This document shows, piece after piece, positions 43,601-55,600 of a stretch of DNA of 64,000 bases. Made by a program: the position numbers and the translations under genes. The notes below the pieces were generated by a model that saw only the letters and a list, made by a program, of their open reading frames with translations, did not search any database and was not told the DNA's origin. Numbering within the stretch: position 1 is the first letter of the stretch; each line of letters starts with the position of its first letter. The stretch is from Macrostomum hystrix (taxonomy: Eukaryota > Platyhelminthes > Macrostomidae), in contig CATNEN010000031.1 of assembly GCA_950097015.1 (NCBI GenBank), positions 992,001-1,056,000 of the forward strand. The letters are read 5' to 3'.

Positions 43601-46600
43601 ATCACTCCTGTCTCATCTTGCTCCTGTCTCATCTCTCTCCTGTCTCATCTTGCTCCTGTCTCATCTCTCTCCTGTCTCATCTCTCTCCTGTCTCATCTCT
43701 CTCCTGTCTCATCTCGCTCCTGTCTTATCGCTCCTGTCTCATCTCGCTCCTGTCTCATCGCTCCTGTCTCATCTCGCTCCTGTCTCATCTCGCTCCTGTC
43801 TCATCTCGCTCCTGTCTCATCGCTCCTGTCTCATCATCTCGGAGCCGCGGAGAGAAGGCTTGGGGGCTTGTCGTGCAATTTACGCCTTGAGGGCCAACCT
43901 CCAATGCACAGTAAAAGCGTACACTGCTTGACGATGAGAAAGTCAGAGCAGATGTACACACCTGTGAGAGTATGTGCCTGCGTACAGTATCTGTGTGCGC
44001 GTGTCCACAGGAGTCAGCGAAATGGGCAGAATTGCCTCCTCGCTGGCCGCGGGTCTACACCAAATGATGCGCCATTGCCCGCAGCCCTCCTGCAATTATT
44101 ATTGTTATTATCACGGGAGGTATCAACTCTCACCCCTGATGCCGCCCAGGCCGCCACCCAGGCCTGCCGTTCCACGAAAAGTTCGAGCTGTAAGAGTTGA
44201 AAAAAATAGGTAAATTACCAATCCATAATATCTGTTCTGATGTATAAATTCCGATGTCAATTTGAGCATAGCCTCACCAAGGTCGAACTGACTAGCGGGC
44301 ACCCGCTGGGAATAAGGCAGCTCCAGCCGGGTGTAGACAGCGTCCAGAATCTTCTCCTTGGCCTGGTGCACGGTGTCGCAGTCGAGCACGCACACGGAGC
44401 ACTGCAGCTGCTGCTGCTCGGCGCTGAATAAGCGCAGCCGGTCTTGGAATGTCAGGATCTGCGGGGCGGGTGAGAATTAAGAAGAGTTCTCAACACCTGT
44501 CAGCTGACACCATCCACCTCTGTTAGCTGACACCACCCACACCTGTCAGCTGACACAATCCACACCTGTCAGCTGACACCATCCACCTCTGTTAGCTGAC
44601 ACCACCCACACCTGTCAGCTGACACAATCCACACCTGTCAGCTGACACCATCCACATCTGTCAGCTGACATTTGCATAAAAAACTCACAATCTCCTTGAA
44701 GGCGATCTCTTTCTTGAGTAGTTTCTGCTCATTGATGGTGTACTTTGAGTTGCCGCTGATCTGGTCCACCGGTCCGCTGTAGATCTGCTGCCTCATGGAG
44801 CAGTAGAGCCGATGCAATGGCCCGGCTACTTGGCTGTTGAGGTGCTCGTACATTAGGAAGGCCAGCCAGTTTGGTAGAAGCCGCTCCGCTACAGAGTCGC
44901 AGCGGCGAAACACCACCTTGTAGTTGTCGTTGGTCTCCTGACGCCGGACTACCAGCCGCTGGATTAGGCGAGACAGAATTCTAGTGAAGTAGCCGATGTC
45001 ATAGTAGAGCAGTGCCGAAAGCAGCGAGCCGAAATGATTGCGCTCCTGGGTTTTGTGAGATGGCTAGATTAGTGAATAATTGTACAAACTGTGCTACTCG
45101 TATTCAGTAGTAGTAGTGCATTTACTCGTTAAAATCAGTGGTTCAAAATTATCAAGTTACCTATAAGACCAATTTAGTAGTTTAAAAGTACTTTTAGGTA
45201 GCTTCTAACCTGGTGGTTAGAACTTCGAATTTTTCACCGAGAGGTCGAGAGTTCGAATCCCAAGGCCAACGGAGAAAATTTGTGCCCTTGCGTCACTGGC
45301 TGGCCTAACTGGGCTGGTTTTCGTTTCTATCTATCTCTATCCATATTGCAGAAAGTTACTAAAATTAATAGCATATTGTTTTTGTATAGTACCAGTATAT
45401 ATTAATTGCAGGAGGCCTGCGGGCAATGGCACATCACTAAGGAGGCAATTCTGCCCATTTCGCTGACTCCTGAGCACACGCGCACACAGATACCGTATCC
45501 AGGCACACGCTCACACAGGTGGTTGGCCCTCAAGGCCGTAAATTGCATGACAAGCCCCCAAGCCTTCGCTCCGCGGCTGCGAAATGGTGAGACAGCAGAG
45601 AGAGAAGAGACGAAGGAGAGAGATGAGACAGGAGAGAAGAGACGAAGGAGAGAGATGAGACAGGAGAGAAGAGACGAAGGAGAGAGATGAGACAGGAGAG
45701 AAGAGACGAAGGAGAGAGATGAGACAGGAGAGAAGAGACGAAGGAGAGAGATGAGACAGGAGAGAGATGAGACAGGAGAGAAGAGACACAGGAGAGATAT
45801 GAGACAGGAGAGAAGAGACGAAGGAGAGAGATGAGACAGGAGAGAGATGAGACAGGAGAGAAGAGACACAGGAGAGATATGAGACAGGAGAGAAGAGACA
45901 CAGGAGAGATATGAGACAGGAGAGAAGAGACACAGGAGAGATATGAGACAGGAGAGAAGAGACGAAGGAGAGAGATGAGACAGGAGAGAGATGAGACAGG
46001 AGAGAGATGAGACGCAGGAGAGATATGAGACAGGAGAGAAGAGACACAGGAGAGATATGAGACAGGAGAGAAGAGACGAAGGAGAGAGATGAGATAGGAG
46101 AGAGAAGAGACGAAGGAGAGATGAGATAGGAGAGAAGAGACACAGGAGAGATATGAGACAGGAGAGAAGTGACGAAGGAGAGAGATGAGACAGGAGAGAG
46201 AAGAGACACGAGAGAAGAGACACAGGAGAGAGATGAGACAGGAGAGAGAAGAGACGAAGGAGAGATGAGATAGGAGCGAAATGAGATAGTGGAGAAGAGA
46301 CGCAGGAGAGAGATGAGACAAGAGCGAAATGAGATAGGGGAGATTTATAGAAAGTAGCCGACCCCTTGTCTAGTTACTCCTTTGTTATCCCGTTTAAAAA
46401 TGCAGGCACACAGGCACACACACACAGGGTGTGTACATCTGCCCTGACTTTCTCGTCGTCAGGCAGTGTACACTCTCACTGTGCCTTGGAGGTTGGCCTT
46501 TAAGGGGCGTAAATTGCATGACAAGTCCCCAAGCCTTCTCTCCGCGGCTGCGCCTCAAATGAATGTGGCCTCGCCCAACAAACCTGAATCGAGAAACTGT

Positions 46601-49600
46601 CTGGTCTGGACTCCATGGTGGCAATCATAATTAACAGAAAGTCTTCATTCAGTAGCAGGTTGTGCAACTGGCTCAAAGCTCTCCGCACTTCTGGCGGTTC
46701 GGCAGCCAGGGCGGCCGCTGCGGCCTCCGGAGTCATGACGTCAGAGAACAGCGGATCGTGCGCTTGGTGCCTGAAAAAAATGAGCAAAGCATTTGCACTA
46801 CTGATATAAAGTTCAATTAGTAGTATAAATCGTAAATATTATTTTGCTACTGATGTTTCAATTTTGTAAGTAGTATCAATTGAATTTTTCGCAACATTCA
46901 CAAAGACTAACAACTGACCTGAGCTGGTAGCGCTCCGCAAAGCAGGAAAAGGAAGCAAACTCGGCGAAGCTGCGCACAGGCACAGGTGCCAACCATTCGT
47001 CCGTGGCGCCCAACCGGTCCCCGGCGCCGCTGGAGTTCAGCTGCAGCTCGGCGAATGCATCGCGACAATTCTGCGACACCTGCGCCTCCAATAGGTTGAT
47101 TTGGACCTCGATGCGGTTGTCTTTCTCCTGGCGACGCCGTTTGCGCCGGTGAGAGTGGACCAGGAAGGCGACTAGCGACACAAACAGCAGAGCCAGGACC
47201 CCCGGTATGGTCAGGTAGACATAGTTCCAGTTGAACTGGGCCGCGTAGGTCACGTGACCCAGGCTGAAATGCAGCCGGCCGATGCTGGCCGTGATTGGGT
47301 GTTTGACGTCGATGGCCGAGTCCGGCAGCTGATGCCGACAGGTCAGCAGGTCGACGTCTCCGCTGGACAGGCTCTAAGTGCGTGGGAGACAGAAATGGTG
47401 CCATTGGTGCACTAAAATGGCGAGTCCAGGTACATGAGATTGGGATCTGGGTGGTCAGGGAATATAAGAATTTAGGTGAGGATCTGATTTTACAGATGCG
47501 TGGATCCTGGGGATAGACATCAGGAGTGAGGATAATGGGGATAGAGACATCAGGTGTGAGGATAATGGGGATAGAGACATCAGGTGTGAAGATAATGGGG
47601 ATAGAGACATCAGGTGTGAGGATCAGAGAGGATAGAGACATCAGGTGTGAGGATCAGGGAGGATGGAGCATTGATCAGTCTCACCTGCAGAGCCGCCACA
47701 TGGCAGGCCAGGGGGCCAACCCACACGGAGATGTCGGACAGCAGCAGGCCTGGGCGCAGATGCCGCCCACTCAGCTGCAGCTCCCTGGGTCCGGGCTCGA
47801 GCCGGCGCCAGTCGGGGTGCAGCTGCACTTGAAGCGAGCCAGCCTGATGCATTTCTGGGTCAGGGAACAGGGTGAGATTGGCTGGATACCGGTGCGCCAG
47901 TGAGTCCATGTAAATCGTAGCCGAAAATCTCGGCTTTGCCGACATCCACGACGGCGTCGGCTTTGGGACAATGTCGGCCGAGTCCGATGGCGGAGCAACT
48001 TCGGCGACGGGGCTTCTCTTCAATCGACGCTCCGTTGGTAGCGGCGGACTCGTGCAGATCAGCAGAGTCGACTGGACGGCGCGGCATTCGCCAACGAGTC
48101 GACGCTGCCGCAGCTCCTCCGCCGGCGCCTCCTCGGGCCAGACTTCGTCCAGCTGGCGCAGCTCGATCAACGGCAGCCGGACGGCGTCCAGTCGGGCTCC
48201 GGGCAGCTCGAAGGCGAGGCCGCCAGCCGGTATGAGGCCGGTCCGTCTGGCCGACTCGGGCGGCACCACAGACAGCTCTGCGTCAGGCACAATGTCCAGC
48301 TGGGCGGGCCGGTGCGCCAGCTTTGACTCCGGCTGGCCCTGAAGTGTCAGGCTGGCGAAGTAGAGGCCGGGATTGTGGAATCTGCCCAGCCGGACAGTCA
48401 CGCGATCGCTGGCACGGGACAGAACCTCGGCTGGCACCTGCAGGAACTGGTCGCTCAGCATAGTTACCTGGGAAAAGCATTGACAGGAGGTTTTTAACAG
48501 TAGGACTACCAAGACATTTTTCCACCCGTTTTTATACCAAGGGGAAATCGCCCCCCCCAATAATTTTCCTGGTAGCGCCTGAATTCTAACAGCGTTGAGT
48601 GGTGGCTGATTGGCTGACAGACTAGGCGATGGTGTACTGTGGTTGAGCTGTGCCTAATATTTAGGCTTGATCAGAGAAATTGGAGAAATTCGCGTCAGGT
48701 GGCCATAGCGGCCTATTTCCACCTGTTGTAGCCCTTGAAGGTCCAGCAAATCCGTCTAGACTCTAGATAAAGGTAGGTGACCACCGAAGACGGAGATTGT
48801 GCAGGCACATTTGAGTGACATGCTGATACATTTTGAAGGCCTGGCAAGGCCGCACTGAGTCGCAGTGCCATTTCGTGTATTGGGGTGTATGAAATACACT
48901 AGCTCTTATGGGAAAAATCTGACCTTTAGCCGGAACCATTGAATATCTCGACGGTCTAAAGAGCTGGCAACTTGATTCTAGCTTCAGAAGATGCGCAACA
49001 AAAAATTGGCACGTATTCTTGAGCTTCGTGTGCTTGAGTTGAGTTCCCTCCCTTTGGTAGTTCTACTGTCAAGCTACCTTATTTATAGAAACAAAATGCG
49101 TCATTGATTTGAAGCCACCAACCTGCAGATCGGATCCAGCGTCCAGGTCGCTGCCCAGCAGTGCCACCTCAGCGCGGCCATTCAGTTGAGCCTTGGCCGA
49201 GCCCTCCAGTCCTACCAGAGCCGGCTTGGCCACGCTCAGCCAGTCTCCCGTGGCAACATTCGCAGCGTGGCTGCTATTAGTCAGGCTGGGCAGGCTCACT
49301 AGCAACCGGTAGCGCGTCCCTAGCAACGGGCTGCCGGCCAGTAAGCAGTTGAACGCCTTGCCGGGTGTGTAAGCCTCGGCCTGAACTGCGCAGGACAAAG
49401 CCTTGGCCGTGGGGCCCAGCCGCCCGGGCTCTGGCTGCAGCAGAACAGCCAGGCTCTCCCAGGAGTTGCCTAAATTCGAACCCTCGACGCTGAGCCGCAA
49501 GCCGGCGTAGGGCGCCAATTTGGGTGGCTGAATGCGCCGAAGTAGTGGACCAGCGCAGAGGCCGCCGCGTTGCACGGCTGTGGCTGAGCAGTGGTCAGCC

Positions 49601-52600
49601 GCGGCGCAGGCACCGTCTCCACCGCCGCCGGAGCACCAGACGCATTGGAAGCGTTGATCTCGGATGCCCAGCGTGCAGTCGTCGCAGCTGCTGGCCATCG
49701 CTTGGCACCGATAGATGAGGAGGCGGCCAGCAGAACCGGCGGACTCCAAGGCCCGCTTACGACCAGACTGGTCCGACCAGTGGAAGGCCACGGAGCAGGC
49801 GACGGTGGCAGCGGGCCCGCCAGCCTGCAGCAGGCCTGTACTGCACCGCAGCTGGCGCCGGTGCGACTCAAGCAGGCTGGCCGGGAATTCGGCAGGCTCG
49901 CCGCCCTGACAGGCCACTGTGCAGCTGAAGGACTTCATAAATGCCTGCTGCGGGCGGGTTGTTCCAAGCTGAAATAAGCTACAGATTGGACAGCTGTGAA
50001 CTGAACTGCCACTTTTACTATGATCCCTTCAATAATAATAGTAATAATAATAACTGCAAGAGGGCTGTGGGCAATGGCACATCAATTGGTGACACTAGAC
50101 ACGCAGCCAGCGAGTAGGCAACTCGGCCCATTTCGCTGACTCCAGAGCACACACGCACACAGATACTGTATGCAGGCATTCGCTCACACAGGTGTGTACA
50201 TAGGTAAACGATTCCCAGCCGTACCTGGTAGCCAGAAAAGTCGTACAGCAGGCGAGCTGCTGTACCTGAGGCCAAAGCGATCTCGACGTCGACGCCGTCA
50301 GCAGAGCTAATTAGAGGACAAGAGCCGTCGCTGACTCCACCCTGGCTGCTGTTGACAACGGCCGAGCGGCCGACATCGCCCGGACAGTCGTCGGCTGGGC
50401 GGTGAACGCAGGCCGAACGAAGGCTGCACCAGCTGCACAGACGACGGCTGCCGCCACCGCCGCTGCCGATAGCAGCTACGCAACTCGTGCAATCGGTGTG
50501 CAATCGGCAGCTGAATGCTTCCACATTGGCAGATGCGTAGTATGGCACTGAAGAGCTTCGACTGCTGGCGATCTGCACGGCTAGACTGCGGCTGGCTGCG
50601 GTAGCAGCAATGGGTGAGGCGGCGAGTTAGTGCTGGGGGTTCAGTGAGTACATTCAGTGAGTCAAATCGCACCTTGATTTCCAAGAAAGCTACCCAGCTC
50701 GACCAGATCCACCGGGCAGCTGACGCCCAGACTGCCGCCCTGGTAGCTCGGGCGCAGTTCAGCTTCTCGTGCAGGCAAAGCGGCCATCGAGTGCCCGGTG
50801 GCGTTGTTGGCCACATAGTGACAAAAGTACGCAACTGGTGGCGCGTTTCTAATCTGCATGTCAACAAAAACTCTGCCCAGTTTGGCGGCGTCGTCAATGC
50901 AGATCTCCGAGTTGCTAATGCCAACAACTGTCGGGCAATTGTCAACTAATGTCACGTGACTAGCTGGGCTGGGCAGGCCGGGCCTATCCCAGGTCTGGCA
51001 GCCGGCCGAGCCCTCCTGATTGGACCAGACGCAGTGGGGATTGCGGGAGCCGAGGCAGGCGGAGCAGGAGCGGTAAAGCCGCTCGCAAGATGCGTAGGGA
51101 TGCGAGGCCGCCTAGGAGGGCATGGAAATATGAGTTTGGGATTAGCTAAGCTCACCAAGTCTTGATCAGTTCGGATTGCTTGTGTTTCCTACTTTAAGAA
51201 TTTCCGAATTCTTCTGAATTTCTTAACTCTTCCGAATTACCGATTCCGTATTTCCACGAATTTTACCGAATTCTTCTGAATTAACGAATACTTCTGAGTT
51301 GAAAAAATCCTCTTTAAAAGAGTCCAGGCTTTCCTAAATTTTCCTGGACTTTTTATTCCTAAATTTTCGTATTTTTATGAATTTCCGAAAGGTGTTTTCA
51401 TAATTTTTTCAAATCTCTAAATTTGCAATTTTCATATTTTTCAAGTTCTTCCTAAATTTCAAGTCCACCAGAGCTTCTCATTATTAAAAAAAATTCATTC
51501 GTATTTAACTTTCAAAAGCCTTCAGTACTCTCTGTTTCAAAATGTTAATTTTTTTTCGGAATTTTTCGTACATTTATTTTCAACTTAAAACTTGAGTTAA
51601 AGATCCTTTTCGGAATTTACTACGAGTATAAAAAGAATAACTTCTAATATTTGGTCGAATAAAGTTTTCTGTAAACTACTGGCAGTAAGCTTCATTGCAT
51701 ATGTGTTCTCCAAAAATGTTCCAATCCGAAATAGAGAAAAATACAAAACTATATCTTTTGTTAAATAAGCTTATAAGCCAAATGTCAAAATGACCTTCTA
51801 CACTGCACAATCTACTTACACTGCCCTCAATTACTGCCCTCACAACCTAAACTGACTTCCATCTGTCCACCTCCTTCTCCCTGTCTACCTCCTCTCCCCT
51901 GTCTACCTCTCCACTGTCTACCTCGTTCGTCTACCTCCTTCTCTCTGTCTACCCCTTTCTCTGTCTACCTCCTCCTCTCTGTCCACCTCCTTCTCTCTGT
52001 CTACCCCCTTCTCTCTGTCTACCTCCTTCTCTCTGTCTACCTCCTTCTCTCTGACCACCTCCTTCTCTCTATCCACCTCCTTCTCGCTGTCCACCTCCTT
52101 CTCTCTGTCCACCTCTTTCTCTCTGTCCACCTCCTTCTCTCTGTCTACCTCCTTCTCTCTGTCTACCTCCTTCTCTCTGTCCACCTCCTTCTCTCTGTCT
52201 ACCTCCTTCGTCTACCTCCTTCGTCTACCTCCTTCGTCTACCTCCTTCTCGCTGTCCACCTCCTTCTCTCTGTCGACAAGGTTCCTAAATCTGGCTACAC
52301 CATTATGTGTCTTGTGTGCTTGTTTCTGCTCTAGAGCCCATTATAGTTTTTCAGTTTTGCTGGCAGACGTCACAGTTTTAAGCAAGAAATAAAAATTAAT
52401 TGCACAGATGAAACTTCAAAAGCAAGAACTGCTAACAGAAAACTCAGGATCGACAGAAATCGGCAAGACTGCAAGATTGGCAAGATAGCATGGGTATTGC
52501 TAGACTCTTCCACAGACCTCACACGCGGATATTACAGAGCTTGGGTAAGTGCGACAACAGCAGCAGCAGCAGCAGCAACTGTTAGCGACACAAGGAAGAC

Positions 52601-55600
52601 AGAACCCACATTGTTAGCCCAGAAATTAAACGGCATAGAGAAAATGGCTGAGAAGCAATCGATTATAAATTTGTTAATTTTTTGGAAAACTATGTAATTA
52701 GTACTGTGCATTGCGCTTTCTAAGGCTGTGTACACTTTTGCTTACTGTAACACTGTCTGCATAACGAACTCTATGCTAGTACGCCTATAAATTCTATTGA
52801 ATCTCTTATCTTAGTGTCCGCGTAAAAATAAAAGTACACATAATTATTTGAGTCACTCAGACACCGACTATAGAGTTCCAATTTCCCACGCTTGTAACGC
52901 ACACACACTCACCCAAACATAAGGAACTGAGAACTGAAGTTATCCCTGTAGTAACGCATTTTAACCGACTTCCTTATCAGACAGCCCTACACAATGGACC
53001 GATTCATCTTGACTGAGAACAGACCAGGCTCAATGTCTGACGCTAATTAATGCTGAACACTTTGGCCACAAACTTATACTATATGACTGTTCTCATTTTA
53101 TAATATACAGCACTTAGGGGGCATTCTATTCTGCTCCGTCATCTGCCATAGGATTGGTTGGGGAAAGCTGGCAACTCGGAGATTTACCACATATGTACAG
53201 ATTTAGAGAAATGTACAGAGATGTAGAGAGATGTACTGTGATTTAGAGAAATGTACAGAGATGTAGAGAGATGTACAGTGATTTAGAGAAATGTACAGTG
53301 ATTTAGAGAAATGTACAGTGATTTAGAGAAATGTACAGAGATGTAGAGAAATGTACAGTGATTTAGAGAAATGTACAGAGATGTAGAGAGATGTACAGTG
53401 ATTTAGAGAAATGTACAGAGATGTAGAGAAATGTACAGTGATTTAGAGAAATGTACAGAGATTTAGAGAAATGTACAGAGATGTAGAGAGATGTACAGTG
53501 ATTTAGAGAAATGTACAGAGATGTAGAGAGATGTACAGTGATTTAGAGAAATGTACAGTGATTTAGAGAAATGTACAGAGATGTAGAGATATGTACAGTG
53601 ATTTAGAGAAATGTACAGAGATGTAGAGAAATGTACAGTGATTTAGAGAAATGTACAGTGATTTAGAGAAATGTAAAGTGATTTAGAGAAATGTACAGAG
53701 ATGTAGAGAGATGTACAGTGATTTAGAGAAATGTACAGAGATATAGAGAGATGTACAGTGATTTAGAGAAATGTACAGAGATGTAGAGAAATGTACAGTG
53801 ATTTAGAGAAATGTACAGTGATTTAGAGAAATGTAAAGTGATTTGGAGAAATGTACAGAGATTTAGAGAAATGTACAGTGATGTAGAGAGATGTACAGAG
53901 ATTTAGAGAAATGTACAGTGATGTAAAGAGATGTACAGAGATGTACAGAGATGTACGGAGATGTACGGAGATGTACAGAGATGCACAGAGATGTACAGAG
54001 ATTTATCAGTGATGCTGATAGGTGTAAAGAGGTCCCCTATAAGCTGTGTAGAGTAAAGGTAGCTGTGAACGGTAGCAAATTGAATGCATTTATTTTCACA
54101 CCCGTCCTAGTAGGGATTAGAAGGCTTTTCCATAATACGAGAAAAATGTCAACTGATCCAAGCGCTCTGAGTTTAAGTGGAGAATCCAAAGTGGAACTGG
54201 CGAAACATTTGTGACGCAACACGGATTACGTAACCATCCGAATAAACGCGGGCACACTTAGAGACACCAAAATTAAATGCCCCGAAGAGAGAAAAATGAA
54301 AACTGCAGAGTGGGGAGAATAATGGAAACCGGAAGGTTGGTTCGCGTATTTGAATAGGTGTAGGATACCAGGTGTGCCAAAAGCACTCACTGCTAGAACT
54401 GACCACGGAGTGACGGGAGTGACTTCTGCTCAAGCATGGGATAGCTGTCTGAGTGGTACTAACCACTCACTCATTAACAACGATCTGAATTAGCAACTTA
54501 ATCTGAATGACCAATGTTAATAACAATGACCCTTATATTCAATCTGAATGACCAATGTTAATAACAATGACCCTTATATTCAATCTGAATGACCAATGTT
54601 AATAACAATGACCCTTATATTCAATCTGAATGACCAATGTTAATAACAATGACCCTTATATTCAATCTGAATGACCAATGTTAATAACAATGACCCTTAT
54701 ATTCAATCTGAATGACCAATGTTAATAACAATGACCCTTATATTCAATCTGAATGACCAAAGTTAATTACAATTACCTTTACATTCAATCTGAATAACCA
54801 ATAACCAATGACCAATAGAATCACCTATCAGACAGTTCATAGCAATGACCCTTATACTCAATCTGAATGACCAAGGTTCATAGCAATCACCTTTACATTC
54901 AATCTGAATGACCAAGGTTCATAGCAATCACCTTTACATTCAATCTGAATGACCAAGGTTCATAGCAATGACCCTGATATTTAATCTGAGTGACCAATGT
55001 TAATAACAATGACCGGTTCTAAATGTATTTAGCACCAAAACATTTACGAGCAAATCAGAGTTTCAAGTAGCTCAAGGGTCCTCACCAGAGTCCTACCGAG
55101 GGTGTACAGTCGCCTCTTTCCTGTTCTGATGGCCAGCACTGGTCCGTTGTCAACGCTGGCATTGGCGAATAGCCAGCTATCGCGCGAGTCCTGCACTCTG
55201 TACTGCAAAAGCTGGCCGCCGGAGGTGCCAATGTACAGCACCGTGGCACCGTTGTCTAGAGGCAGAACAGCCAGGGATGTGATGTTCTGAGATGGACTCA
55301 CGCTGGCCAGGAAACTGGTCTGGTACCTGTCAGGTTTGGGAGTAAGCTAGGATTTGATGCAAAAAATCTTCCCCATCAAATAGACGATAGTGGGAAAGGA
55401 GCTTTAGGCGAAACTCTATTGAGAAAAGGAAGGTAAGGAGAGAAGGAGGTGAACAGAGAGAAGGAAGTGGACAGAGAGAAGGAGGTGGACAGAGAGAAGG
55501 AGGTGGACAGAGAAGGAGGTGGACAGAGAGAAGGAAGTGGACAGAGAAGGAGGTGGACTGAGAGAAGGAGGTGGACAGAGAGAAGGAGGTGGACAGAGAG

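Noticed and set aside
45402-46321. Several serine/leucine-rich frames on the minus strand
   Set aside because: The purine-rich array of composite repeat B is open in all frames; no gene features.
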